Assembly: GCA_963920635.1 (NCBI GenBank)
Contig: OY987298.1
Coordinates: 61,919,949-61,983,948 of the forward strand
DNA: 64,000 nucleotides
Direction of reading: 5' to 3'
Origin: Pseudeuparius sepicola
Taxonomy: Eukaryota; Arthropoda; Insecta; Coleoptera; Anthribidae
Below, one piece after another: positions 1 to 11,167 of the stretch; within the stretch, counting starts at the first letter, position 1; every line of letters starts with the position of its first letter. Below the pieces are notes generated by a model. That model saw only the letters and a program-made list of their open reading frames with translations. It was not told where the DNA came from and ran no database searches. The translations under genes were made by a program, and so were the position numbers.

Positions 1-820
1 CGACACTCGCAGTTTTGGACGCATCCATTTCTGCAGAAGCATACGATGAGGATTGTTTAATATATATTTTCTTGCTTTTCACATGAGCTTCCTATTCATG
101 ACTTTCCCATTTTTACAAGCTAAGGACAAATTAGATACGGGAATGATTTGACATAAAAGAACGAATGGAAATCAGAACGCTATAATGAATGAGGGCAAAA
201 AGTGAGTACAAATTAACTAAGGCTACTAACTTGTATTGGACATATTGACAGTCATACCTATACTTATGAGGTTATGTTGTGACAAAAAATAACAATCTAT
301 GGGTGTAATATGTATCTATATACAACAATATGTATCTATATACAACAAAAACTACGTGAAATAAAAACAAAGAAATCTTTACCCCTCCATATCATGGAAA
401 CTGTTCACTTTACCTTAATTCTGTATATAACAATTCTTGTTCGGAATTTAATGTATATCATTTGCGTATAGGATGACGTTTGCGCTAAACCTCATAGTTT
501 ACTAGATATTTACGCAAAACTGTGAAAAATAAGAATTTCCTGCCCTTTTCACCCCCTCCCCCCGAAACCCGACGCTGGTGGTGGTGTAACTTTTTAGTAC
601 TAACTCTTAGGAGGGTATGGAATTATTTCGCGCAAGAAAGAACTTTTTTTTATGTTTGGGTTTGGCCTAATTTTGTGTTAGTTTTACTGTACTAATACAA
701 CAACTTAATAATTATTGTTCGTAACATTAAATTCTGTAAACAACAACTTACCTATCTAAGAAGTATATAGTTAATTAGCTGGTTTGACGTATAAGTAATG
801 CGATAATCCTTAACTAATCA
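1..820. other. AT-rich non-coding stretch
   Basis: I see no convincing coding sequence. The only structure is a short tandem duplication of a ~20-base unit at about 308-347 (ATATGTATCTATATACAACA twice). Confidence 0.5.
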
Positions 821-959
821 CTTAATTAATGAGCACTGCGAGTATACTGGGAGTTTGGAAGCCTCGGCGTGGGTGTCACTGCGATATTAGTGCGAAAACG
901 GAAACGTACACTACTATTTACCTATCTACACTGATTACACTGAACCTAGTCACATTACG

Positions 960-1290
960 TTCGTATTCGTGCGATGTCACTGCGCGCTGTCGCGGCGAAT
1001 ATCGCGCTGGCCCAAGAAGGCCCTCTCGACGCGGCGGCGGGTGCGACGGCGGCGGCGACGGCGACGCTCCAAGCGGGCCCGACCGGCGTCGCGGGCAGCG
1101 AGCGACTCCTGTGGCCGCCGCCCGGACCCGGGCAACGGCGCCCGGAGCCGCCCGAGCAACGACGAGCGCCGCTCCGGGCCCGGAGCTCCGGAAGCGATGG
1201 CCGTGAATCGGCCCGCAGTCGCCAGCGCGCTCGGATGCTGCGGCCCGGTGGGGCGCGGCATCCACGCAGTCGAGTGGCATATCCAGGGTG
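960..1290. promoter_or_regulatory. CpG-rich island, possible promoter or first exon
   Basis: About 330 bases very rich in G, C and CpG sit abruptly inside AT-rich DNA. All frames stay open over most of it because stop codons are rare at this composition, and the translations are low-complexity Arg/Ala/Pro/Gly with no recognisable domain. A CpG-rich promoter with 5' leader, or a first exon on either strand, would fit. No TATA box or splice site decides between them. Confidence 0.35.
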
Positions 1291-1706
1291 TCCCAGAGTC
1301 AGCCAAACGAAGCCTGTGGATAGGGTACAGCAATAGGGCGACCTTGAACCCTATATAGGGTTATCCTGACGGTTTGGAAGTTATTTGAATATTGATGATG
1401 TTCGAGAAACTTTGTAGTTCTCCGCAGATAGATCACTATTTTGTTAAAAGTAGAGAATGGATTCAGTTGAAATTTGCTACACACTTGTACATTTGTACAC
1501 TGGTATCCTAACTGTCTTACCGAACTTAAATTTTTGATTTACGTTTATTCCAGATATTTTATTTTTATTTTTGATAAAAGAGCAACTGTGTGGCAAAAAT
1601 TTCAAAAATTGCAAAGTGACTATTAACATAAAAACTATCCTAGGGAAGAATTAATCAGCAAAATTATTTGTATAATGGCCGTTAGTGTTGAAAAGTGCAC
1701 GAAGTT
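1291..1706. other. AT-rich non-coding stretch
   Basis: No coding signal or repeat structure apart from a small palindrome, ACCCTATATAGGGT, near 1349-1362. Confidence 0.4.
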
Positions 1707-1788
1707 GAAATAATAATAATAATTCTCACCCTCACAATACTCCAAACTAGGAGTACCCCAGAAGCAACCACATGCTTGTGCGGGGGAG

Positions 1789-2149
1789 CAGTGGCGGCTA
1801 TAGCCCCCCCATGGCCTAATACCGTAAGGTAGGCACTTAAAAAATATGTCTGGCACTGGCAATACTGCTGATACGGCTCTTGAAATGAAGCGTAGTACCA
1901 TTTTGGACTTTTTTGGTTTAGCACTCGCTAATATAAATTCGTCGCGGGAAATTGACGTCCATGAAGTGGTTAATAGTTTTTGCAAAATGAAGCCTCGTCG
2001 TATAGAAATGTCTAAATGGGATTAGTAAATAGATTAGTATTAATGGTATTGTATTTTAATGAATAAAATTAATAAAAAATGTGTTTCCTATTTTATTACA
2101 AAATTTCGGAAATAGAAGCCCCCTTGACTCCAGCCTAGATCCGCCACTG
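1789..2149 (+). mobile_element. Short hAT-like element with CAGTGGCGG ends
   Basis: The left end CAGTGGCGGCTATAG and the right end CTAGATCCGCCACTG are inverted copies with one or two mismatches, the typical hAT layout (CA...TG). The flanking octamers CGGGGGAG and CGGGTGGG agree at 6 of 8 positions, consistent with an aged 8-bp target duplication. At 361 bp it is a deletion derivative and carries only the start of a coding region (1846-2025). Confidence 0.6.
1846..2025 (+). pseudogene. N-terminal remnant of a hAT/ZMYM-like transposase
   Basis: A 59-codon ORF lies inside the short hAT-like element. It includes KRSTILDFFG, resembling the Lys-rich segment followed by LxxFF near the N-terminus of ZMYM-like hAT proteins. 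There is no BED finger, catalytic core or dimerisation domain, so it cannot be a working transposase. Assignment rests on this weak motif plus its position between hAT-type ends. Confidence 0.35.
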
Positions 2150-2359
2150 CGGGTGGGGGGGGGGGCAATTACTATTATTTTGTCTTCGTTGCCATTTGCG
2201 GCTAGGGCCGACTTTTTTCCCGATAGAACTAGGATAGCATTCGCTCAAGTACACCGGAAAACTCTAAAAAACAGTAGTAATCCCAGTGAGTGTAGGACAA
2301 TAATTAGTGAATCACACGGATAAAGCTATTTAGGAGCAATACCGTGAACCCACATTTGT

Positions 2360-2590
2360 CCAGCGCTCTTGGCCATAGCGGTGTTTTTCTTTAAAGACAT
2401 GTGCATGCCCCTGCTTCGACATCGGTTCGAACCAAGGTCGATCGAAGGCAGAAAAACATGCAGTCTAAAAAGTCAGCGCCGGTACGAGCGACGCCACCGC
2501 GGCCCCATAAATACGTATATTTTTCATTTGGTAATATTTTTTCTTTCAGTTATTATACCTATTACTCCTATATAATAATTATTGAATAAC
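2360..2590 (+). repeat. tRNA-derived SINE-like sequence
   Basis: A pol III type 2 promoter is visible: an A-box-like TTGGCCATAGCGG (2369-2381) followed about 43 bases later by a perfect B-box GGTTCGAACC (2424-2433). A GC-rich body follows (to about 2510) and then an AT-rich tail. This layout matches insect tRNA-derived SINEs. Neither a complete tRNA fold nor target duplications were identified. Confidence 0.5.
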
Positions 2591-2976
2591 GAAAGTTACT
2601 TTTTCTACCACCAGTTTTCAAAATAGCGTTTCTACTCTCTCTATCGTATCCAAAAGTATGCATTTCCCTTCCATCGAAGAAAATATTTGCCTTTCTGATG
2701 ATAGTTCCCAGTACAGCGTCTTTTTTTTAGAGAAAAAAAATGACAGATGCAGACCCGTACTTAATTGACAGTTTCTTCATAACGGCTACATATTTCGTAA
2801 CCCGCTCTTGGCATTTTGTAGTCAAAGGCTTGGTGCAGAGAAATACCATAAAGAAAGTTTCCGATCTTGTTCAAAAAAAATAATATTTAAATATTAATTT
2901 TAAAAAATGCCAGAAACTCAAAATTTTCAAATGGAAACCCCAATTTTTTTGCAGTAGCCATATTCAGAACAAAAAA
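2591..2976. other. AT-rich non-coding stretch
   Basis: No coding sequence or internal repeat was seen. Confidence 0.4.
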
Positions 2977-3437
2977 TTAGGGCAAGGTTGTGTTTGGTTC
3001 CCTATACCTAAATGTTATCATTTTCGATTTATTTACAATAAGCTAATTTTCCACTTCTTCATCAAGGGGGCGTTTTTTTAAGTTTAATAAATCTAGCTGG
3101 CCATGGCTGATTATACGATTGTCAGAGAATGAAGAAATGTCATTTAGTTTAAAATTATTGTAAACAATGCCGGCACGGTTAAATTACCATTACCATAGCA
3201 TTCTCCATAAATAAATTTAAATAGTCTTCGTTTGTGTAATTTAGCCGTGCCGGCATTGTTTACAATAATTCATTTCTTCATTCTCTGACAATCGTATAAT
3301 CAGCAATGGCCAACTAGATTTATCAAACATAAAAAAACGCCCCCTTGATGAAGAAGTGGAAAATTAGTTTTTTGTAGATAAATCGAAAATGATAACATTG
3401 AGGTATAGGGAACCAAACACAAACTTGCCCTAATTTT
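2977..3437. mobile_element. Palindromic non-autonomous element (foldback MITE)
   Basis: The left half (AATTAGGGCAAGGTTGTG onward) is repeated in reverse complement in the right half, which ends CAAACTTGCCCTAATT. The arms are about 200 bases with scattered mismatches around a short AT-rich loop near 3180-3240. There is no coding capacity. Target duplications are not clear. Confidence 0.8.
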
Positions 3438-3555
3438 TTTTTTCAAATTGCTGAACCTAACATCCGGTTAACAATTGAAATCGTAACAATACATAAGTAA
3501 ATCACATTTTTATAAAAATTACTTTGGCCAAGACATAATACAAGTTAAAATTTTA

Positions 3556-3770
3556 GGATGAGGCATGACGGTCAGCCGGATCCCTCATGCCTCATCCTAT
3601 GCTAGATTATCTCTTCCTTACTTTAGTAAATCAAAATAATAGCAATATCCATCATTTTTACTTTTTCACCTATCAAAACTGGTGGGAAGATATTTTTAAA
3701 ATGTATTGCCATTTTGTTATTCTTTTGATTTTCTAAAGTAAGTAAGAGATAATCTAGCATAGCTATCAAA
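3556..3770. repeat. Hairpin plus small inverted-repeat element
   Basis: Bases 3556-3598 form a strong hairpin (AGGATGAGGCATGA paired with TCATGCCTCATCCT). Directly after it, 3597-3640 (CTATGCTAGATTATCTCTT) is inverted at about 3727-3765, bounding a ~170-bp non-coding unit. Confidence 0.65.
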
Positions 3771-4679
3771 AATCCGACTCAATTTCATGGCTAACTGCCA
3801 TCTCTTAAGTTTTTTTTTTGTAAATGTATAGGTCCACATAACTTGCTAAAGGGAAACGCCAATATTAACATGTTGTATATTGATGCAATCAGAGAAATTA
3901 CCTCTTTTAAAATATCCAAAAATATACAGGATGTTCATTACTAAAAACAAAAAATATATATTGTCCCACTTTTACAAGTCTACCCTTCTCAAGCCCGACA
4001 CTTAGCTTGCAACTTTTATATCAAACTTTTTTTTCTATGTGCAAAAATTAGGGACATTATAGGGAGGTTGGAATTTTCGCGTGAAGACCCTGTACAGGCG
4101 CGGCTTCATAAAGAATTTCTGGTAAGTGCGGCAACGTTGCGCCAATTCTACGACTTCTCAAATCAACAACTTCCCCTACAATCCCTCGCACCACCCCGCT
4201 CCTCCCCGTACCGTATAGGTAGAAAACAGCATTGACTGACATTAATACGTCAGTCAACGAAAATAGGTTAAATCGCTTCTTCTTCGATTTTTAGAATGGC
4301 TCTATTCGAGGTTGTCGAAAGACATTTGCGAAAAAAAGCAGCCAATGTCCGTGGGTAGGGTTGTAAGATTTTCTACTATTATTCAGGCAATCTAAAGCCA
4401 ACCTACAACCTCCTTTGCGACCCTACGTATTGGAACGATTTCGAGGGCCGCACCTGTACATGTAATATGTTTGTTTCAAGTGTTTGGAAAATATGCGACC
4501 TTGACATTTTTTTGCACTATTGACGTTTATTTTTGGCAAATTAAACTTTTGCAGGTATACCTTGTATAAGAAAAAAATGTCATAAATGATGAATCAACAG
4601 GTTGTATACAAATTTGGACTATAGGGAAATGCAACCATATTTTAAAGGCGAACTTGGCATTATTTGAATCATTTGTAAT
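3771..4679. other. Non-coding stretch
   Basis: No coding signal. Fragments of CCCTGTATA-type repeat ends (TATACAGGATG at about 3925, CTTGTATAAG at about 4560) suggest degenerate mobile elements whose limits I cannot define. Confidence 0.35.
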
Positions 4680-5170
4680 TGGGGTAATTATTTCATGGAC
4701 TGCTGTGATTTTTTAAAATACCTAATTTTTAAGAAACCCTATTAGGGATTTTTTTACGACAAAATGTTGTTAAGAAAACTTGTTCAGAATGAAAAACTGA
4801 GTAGATATGCAAAATTTCAAAAGTGTAGGCCTACTTTGATTTTTAGCTTTTTCGCCTTTTTCTTCCACTTTTTTCTTAGAAATGTGTCCTTTCTTGACTT
4901 TTCACGTCAAAATATTATTAAGGAAACTTGATCAAAGTGAAAAAATAAAATTTTGACGTGAAATCTCCAGAAAGGACACTTTTCTAAGAAAAAAGTGGAA
5001 GATAAATCTAAAAATCAAAGTAGGCCTAGCCTTTTGAAATTTTGCGAATCTACCCAATTTTTCATTCTGAACAAGTTTACTTAATAACATTTTGTCGTAA
5101 AAAAATCCCTAATGTAGTTTCCTGAAAATTTGCTATTTTAAAAAATCATAGCAGGCCATGAAACAATTAC
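4680..5170. mobile_element. Palindromic non-autonomous element
   Basis: Two arms of about 230 bases are reverse complements. For example GGGATTTTTTTACGACAAAA (near 4745) is inverted near 5090, and TAGGCCTACTTTGATTTTTA near 4827 is inverted near 5010. The symmetry centre is about 4925. There is no ORF. Confidence 0.8.
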
Positions 5171-5858
5171 TACATCCAAATACCACCACCTATGAGATAC
5201 TCTCCCTTGGTACTACCAATAAAAAATACAGACCATTTGTTTTCCTTGCCCTTCATATATTTCTGAGGTGTCCAGTATCAAATTGGGACACACTGTATAG
5301 AAAATAAGGTTGGTGTAAAAATATAGGTGATCACAAGGTATGTAGATACCTGTTCTTAAATAGGACGCATTTAGCAATAGGAAGCAAGATGATTTTTTTT
5401 CTCTTTGTTACGACCTTAACTAAACTTTCTTGGTCTGGTCCTTGCCTGTTAATAATTTTATTTTTTTAGCCTTTAAAATCCGCTTTGACGCAAGCCTATT
5501 TGTAAAAAAAAATCATCAAAATGAAGTGAGTATGCTTTTATTTTAAAAACGTCCGTTTTCCATAATATGTCACCAGGTATTTTAAAGATTTTCACCAATA
5601 AACATGCTTTACTTTTAATCAAAATCAACTACCACTAATGTTCGTTCGATTAGCCGGTTTTTCTACCAACCCAAAGAGTAACGCCCAGTCCTACTTTTAA
5701 AAAAATATAATAGGATATCCACACCCGGTTACACCCATAAGTATGCCCTTTACATTATTCATTCGATTCGTCCGACTTTCTTAAAAGGTCCTACACTTTT
5801 AAAATATGGGTTTATGTGCGCCCAACTTTATGTTTCTAAGGGAACGTGTCTCCTTTAG
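5171..5858. other. Non-coding stretch upstream of a putative exon
   Basis: AT-rich, with no coding signal. It includes one CACTGTATAG repeat end near 5290. If the exon at 5859 is real, this is intron sequence ending in a CTCCTTTAG acceptor. Confidence 0.35.
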
Positions 5859-6037
5859 GATATCATCCGGGGCACAATGAAGATGTCCCGGATTCCAGAC
5901 AATGGGGCCGACATTTCCCTTTCACCTCGGTCCCTGTTGGGGCCCGAGCCGGCGGAGACGGGGTGCGCCTGACTCCAAGGCCCACTGTGCGGAAACAGAG
6001 GCCGAATTTCACGGTTATTTTCCCAAATGAAAGGTGA
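5859..6037 (+). CDS. Putative GC-rich terminal exon of an unidentified gene
   Basis: The open frame runs from a good splice acceptor (GTGTCTCCTTTAG, AG at 5857-5858) to TGA at 6035-6037, about 59 codons. Codons are strongly G/C-biased, with many GGC, CCG, GTC, ACC and CGC, unlike the AT-rich surroundings; that is the main sign of selection. The peptide is Pro/Arg/Gly-rich in the middle and ends NFTVIFPNER. I do not recognise a domain, signal peptide or membrane segment, so no function is proposed. The exon is followed within 25 bases by a repeat element (about 6060). Upstream exons were not found. A transposon-derived GC-rich fragment is the main alternative. Confidence 0.4.
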
Positions 6038-6059
6038 CAAGACAACGGCGCTTATATTC

Positions 6060-8270
6060 GCTCTCCGGAGGATTCAACGCCTGCCAATATGAACCAATGA
6101 AATGACATAATTTTAGAAATATTAACCAATTGCTTGCATCCAATAAAGTAGCTCTTTCCATAAAAATCCAACCAATCATATGTCTCTGCTAGCGAATTGC
6201 ACTTGTGCAAAAGCAAAGCGGTAATACCACTTGTGCAATTATCACTTCGTTGCAACCGCGAATCTGTTCGAGACAAACACGTACTTCTTAAAATTGGTGT
6301 GTTTACACTGTTCTAAATTATGCAGCTTATAAATTATGTTGCGGTATTATTAAGCATTGTATCAATGCATTTATATAACTTTTACATTGCTAAATTGTTG
6401 TTATTTGAGACCTCGGTCTCAGTTTAAATTTATGACACACATTCAGAAAATAAACCAACCCTGACAGGGTGTAGGTATAATCGCATTTGCCTTGGATATC
6501 CAAGCGTCATGTTTGTTTGCTGGAATGCTACAGTCGAAGCTATCAATAAACTCGTTCAAAATGAGTCATTTTGGAAATGTAAACATAGAAAAAATTAATA
6601 CAGAAATTATTAAATCGTATTCGTGAAATAATCTCAAATACCACTCGTGCCGGAAATTTTTCTAAATAATTTTATTCGCAAGCGCTATTTTGCCCATTAG
6701 CAAAACCACTCGTACAAATTGGGCTTTTATTTTCAGAGATAAAAGACCAATTTATACACCTGATCTTTCCAGGCAAAATAGCGCTTTCGAAGAAATTATC
6801 ACTTATAATCTCCCTAGAGCATGAATTATTTCCGGAAATTTTTTTCGAGGTGCGAATTATTTGAAAATTTTCTTAAAAAATTGGCAACCGAGAAAAAATT
6901 TCCGGAATTTTAATATATGCTCGCGGGAGATTCGGTACGAAAATTTCATGTCAAAACTATTTGAAAAAAAAATCATAAGCAGTTTTAATTGCATATTTTT
7001 TACTTTCCCTCTACTCTAATAAAACAAGGTTTAAATAATAATCTAAAATAAATATTATTCCTTAGAAGTTCCATGATTTTGTACTACTAGAAACAAGGGA
7101 AAAGTATTAAAACAATTAAAAATAATGGGGCATACAAAATAAATGATAATTTTACGCGTTATAATAACGCAACTGGAGTGACAAGTTTCTTTGTAGTTAA
7201 TGCGCTTTGATGACATTTGGGTATCGTAAAAAGCAGAGCTAATTAAATATTTATCAATAAAATGAATTGCAACACGTACAATCTTTGTTCCTTTTGAACA
7301 GAATCTGAGCATATTCAAGTTTTTCATAAAAATGTGAAGTATTTAACGTATTTTTGGTGAGCGACTCTGGCTTAAATCCTGAACAAGACCACTAGTGGTA
7401 TTATCGTATGTAATATCACTAGTGCCAGAAATTTTATCGGTAATTTTTACGAAAGCGCTATTTTGCCTAGAAAGATCACGAGTATAAATTGGGCTTTTAT
7501 TTTCTCGAGCTTCGCTCTCGGGATTTTATCTCTGAAAATAAAAGCCCGCAATTTGTACGAGTGGTTTTGCTAATGGGCAAAATAGGGCTTGAGAATAAAA
7601 TTATCTAGAAAAATTTCCGGCACGAGTGGTATTTGTCGAGATTATTTCATGAATACGATTTAATAATTTCTGTACTGATTTTTTCTATGTTTTCATTTCC
7701 AAAACGACTCATTTTGAACGAGTTTATTGACAGCTTCGACTGTAGCGTTCGAGTAAACAAACATGACGCTTGGGTATCCAAGGCGAATGCGATTATACCT
7801 ACACCCTGTCGGCGTTGGTTTATTTTCTGAATGTGTCATAAATTTAAACGGAGGCGGAGGTCTAAATAACAAGAATTTAGCAATGTAAAAGTTATATAAA
7901 TTCATTGATATAATGCTTAATAATACCGCAACATAATTTATAAGCTGCATAATTTAGAACAGTGTGAAACACACAAACTTTAAGAAGTAGGTACGTGTTT
8001 TTATCCAACAGATTCGCGGTTGCTAAGCAACGAAGTGATAATTTGGAAGGAGCTACCTTATTGGATGTAAGCAGTATGAGGGAAATAATCGCTGAAATCA
8101 TCACCTGAGCGGTTAATATTTCAAAAATCATGTCATTTCATTGGTTCATATTGGCAGGTGTTGAATTCTCACTAGTAATCGCCCTAGTGCTTGAATTATT
8201 GCCAGAAATTTTTCGAGTACACGAATTTTGTGAAAATTATCACAAGTCGCGTAGCGTACAAAGTTTCAAC
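6060..8270. mobile_element. Family A repeat, two copies in inverted orientation
   Basis: A ~0.7-0.9 kb non-coding repeat is present forward (about 6065-6960) and again reversed (about 7400-8165). Signature pieces are ATTATGCAGCTTATAAATTA, GACAGGGTGTAGGTATAATC and GCGCTATTTTGCC. Further copies lie at 33135-33990 and 60590-62300 and a fragment at 48310-48440. Short ORFs inside occur on both strands and are not conserved as proteins. The spacer 6960-7400 is AT-rich. Confidence 0.75.
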
Positions 8271-8639
8271 TATAACTAATTATTTATTTCCGCGGCCGGC
8301 CCAGAGAGATCCACTTATCTGCAAAGAAGAATCGTGCAGGGTAAGCTTCTATCTCTGAATTCTATTTCTAATTAACGCGGTTATATTTTCATGTGGCAAG
8401 AAAGCTCAAAACTTTTCGGGGTAACAACTAGCAGACTCAGGAAACTTATTAAAGAGAACCTACACGCCTAGCTCAAGTTATACTAGTCCTCCATACTTGT
8501 GGCAAAACTTAATCGTAGGATTAAAGGTTAAATGAGACGGATGTTGGTTCGGGAATACTCGCACCACCAACAGGGTTTTTCTTTTCTTAAGGAGAGGTAG
8601 GGCCAGAGCGGAACATTATAAACCTAATAATACTCACCC
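8271..8639. other. Non-coding stretch
   Basis: No coding sequence or repeat was recognised. Confidence 0.35.
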
Positions 8640-8990
8640 AAGTCGGAAAGCAGAGAGCCTCCGTGGCAGCCGCAGCCTATTTATTGGGTTGGGTGGCGCC
8701 CTCTAGCGGTGAGTACGCCGATCGCTCATTGGTTGGGGCCGAGGCGGGGGCTCAGGTGATCGCCCCCACCCTTCTGGCCTTCAAAACGGCCGCCGGAAGC
8801 TATACAGGCAGTTAGGGGTTGTTGCACCCCGTACAGGTCTCGGACAGTGGTCTCTCTGAGTCGGGCATGTCCAATATACCCGGATTCTCAAAAAGAACGG
8901 CGGCTCTAGCTGCAAGCTCAGTTAGTAATTCGGTTCTACCCCTTTTAGGTATCCCCCATCCGTTTGGTAAAACAAGAATTTATTATTAAG
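8640..8990. promoter_or_regulatory. CpG-rich patch, possible promoter and first non-coding exon
   Basis: A GC-rich patch with many CpGs lies in AT-rich DNA. Strong 5' splice-site matches sit inside it on both strands: GGTGAGTACG on plus near 8709 and TTGGGTGAGTATT on minus near 8645. This would fit a promoter with a short first exon. No ORF is convincing, and a transposon LTR or GC-rich repeat is an alternative. Confidence 0.3.
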
Positions 8991-9676
8991 TGGCGGAAAG
9001 CCGGAAAGTAATCAAAACCAAAGTTTAATTAAATGCAAATAAAATATCGAATGCCGGCCTCCTATATAAGAAAAGAATCATCGGTGTGAATATAAAAACT
9101 ACGGCGGACGGCCGGCCTTAAAAATATCGCGGCGAAGAATTAAGTGGTTGTAAAATAAAAATGAAAACTTTAAACTGGTAGTGTGATCTGGTAATACGTA
9201 CGTACTTAGCTGGAAATTGTTAAAAAAAATATAAAACCTTTATTAAAAAACTGTATGGTGTTTTACAGTAATGAAACAATCCAAATTAAAGTATTTTATA
9301 GTTAAAAAATAAATCAATCAATATAAACTCTAAACTGAAAATAAATAAACAAGAATCATAATACTTTGGCGTAGAATAAAGCATAAATAGGTAAGTTCCA
9401 CTAATCAAAGTTTAGCTTATCTTTTAACTTACAAGTGTACCGTGAGCTTGTTACGGTAATACTTAATAGGTCTCTTGCCATCTTCGAAATGTGTGGATAA
9501 TGTAGATAATTCATTTCAAGTTCAAGTTATGTTTATTCTTACTACCAAAACTCTTCAATTGTGTTAATAATCAAGGTATTGGTCTTTGTCATTGACATTT
9601 TCTATTGCTTGTAGTGTAGATATATAGTGTAAATAATATAATTACTTAGTGTATTTGACGTTTCCTTGTTTAGAGC
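8991..9676. other. AT-rich non-coding stretch
   Basis: I see no coding or repeat signal. Confidence 0.4.
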
Positions 9677-10035
9677 GTTGCCAGCACGATACACAGATAA
9701 CGGATTAATTTTCGTTCTACTAGCTGGCAAGCTAGGAGAACGAAAATTAATCTCTTCTGCGCATCTACGTCACTTCGACAAAAGCGCGGCCAACTTCTAA
9801 AAAATAGTTCTGAAATTAGTCTCACTGACATACGTCAGTTATTTATTTCAAGTCAAAAACATAATGTGGGCACCTTGAGACACCTTGATGTATATGTGGT
9901 TGCCTAGCACACTATAAAACGAGTCAAATTTCCGTTTAAAAATAAAAGGTAGCCATGATTTTGTCGAATAAACGTCACCGTTGACGTCACAGCACCTGCG
10001 CGCGGTCATACCGTTATGTGTATCGTGGTTGCCAG
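9677..10035. repeat. Family C repeat with internal hairpin
   Basis: CGATACACAGATAACGG near 9686 is inverted near 10010 (CCGTTATGTGTATCG), bounding ~350 bp. GATTAATTTTCGTTCT at 9704 is inverted at 9737, making a hairpin. The part 9880-10030 is matched in inverted orientation by 56060-56200, sharing ACGTCACAGCACCTGCGCGC-type and TTTCCGTTTAAAAATAAAAG-type segments. Confidence 0.6.
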
Positions 10036-10186
10036 TTAAAAATGATTACGTAATGTCCTATTGGTTTTTCAGTTCTCCAAATTGGTTTTTCAAGTAAAAA
10101 AAGAACTCGGTGGCGTCGAATTTACCTCCCTTTACAAAAAGGAAAAAAAGAACTCATACTTAACAACTGATAATAAAATTAGTAAC

Positions 10187-10432
10187 TCACGAATCCTGCT
10201 CTCCAACCACCCCAAAGATGCCTTTCGCACCGTGAGCACCATCTTCTGAAGTTACACTTACTGTTTAAATGAAAAACCACCATAGCGCCAATGGCACCTG
10301 TCAAAGTGAGGCCAGCTATCTAAAAAAAAATGAAGGACAGACTGACACCACCTATACCTGTATTATATCGCTTTTGGCCCTATTGCGCACGGCAAGGCGC
10401 AGGGAACGAAAAGAGATGGAATTCGCCGCCAT
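10187..10432 (-). CDS. Speculative small single-pass membrane protein split by two very short intron-like gaps
   Basis: On the minus strand an ATG at 10430-10432 opens a 25-codon basic segment (MAANSISFRSLRLAVRNRAK...) ending at a CAG|GTATAG donor. A 38-base gap ends in a T-run and TTTAG. The frame continues as IAGLTLTGAIGAMVVFHLN, a plausible membrane helix. A 16-base gap, GTAAGTGTAACTTCAG, then leads to a third piece that reads DGAHGAKGIFGVVGEQDS to a TGA at 10187-10189. The product would be 63 residues with an N-terminus like a mitochondrial presequence. Phases match at both junctions, but a 16-base intron is not credible for an insect and 38 is near or below the usual minimum. A decayed or non-coding segment is as likely. 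I do not recognise the protein. Confidence 0.25.
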
Positions 10433-10460
10433 TTTTAACCCCATTTTGACAGCTTGAATG

Positions 10461-11167
10461 GTGGCTAACTTATTCCTTGTTTTTTTTTTACTACTAATTT
10501 GAGAAATCACCATTATTTGCCTAATTCCTCTAATGAGAAGTAATATTTCTGTCCCTAGGTAAATAATGATAATAAAAAAATACCTAGGTAAATAATGAAA
10601 AATTTTCTATATGACATTTAAAAATTAGTTTCATTTTATCAGCTTGACGACTGAACTCCCAAGCTACTTGATATTTGGAAGTATTTGAAAAAAGCGAGAA
10701 ATGACTAAAATATCAAAATCTAATCAAATAATAATATTTAAAATATGGCAATATTTCAACGTTAGTAGTAAAAAAAATTATATATACACTTCGGTTGAAA
10801 ATGCACCTAAGTGTACTGTACTGTATGAATGAAATTGCATAATACTTTTTGAAGGCGCCGGTAAAATCATAAAAGTCAGCGTGACATGCCTTTTTGAGAG
10901 ACGCGTTTTTAGTTTTTAATCGCGATTTCTTCTTTATATTTTTACATCCAGATTGTGAAATTACATTCCATAGGTATAGGTAAGTAAATAGGTATAAATT
11001 GTATATTATATTGTATTAATTGTATTGTATAAAATGATTTTTAGGTTTTTCAAGAGAAAAAACTAAATTTAGAAAGTGGCTTAGTACTCTAGGTGTCATC
11101 GACAATAATATTCCCTGGAAGGACTCTATGTGCGTGTTCTATTCATTTTGGTGAACAGGATTTTTTA
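10461..11167. other. AT-rich non-coding stretch
   Basis: No coding signal was seen. Confidence 0.4.

Larger units (their letters stand above)
1707..2180. repeat. Dispersed repeat interrupted by a hAT-like insertion
   Basis: The outer parts (about 1707-1757 and 2150-2180) match a compact copy at 37283-37365, sharing CTCACAATACTCCAA, CTAGGAGTA and GGCAATTACTATTATTT. In the compact copy the two halves lie side by side; here about 390 bases separate them, most of which is the hAT-like element at 1789-2149. Confidence 0.55.

Noticed and set aside
829..1358. Several 118-129 codon ORFs on both strands in the CpG island
   Set aside because: Low-complexity Arg/Ala/Pro translations in many frames follow from high GC content. 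None has a domain.
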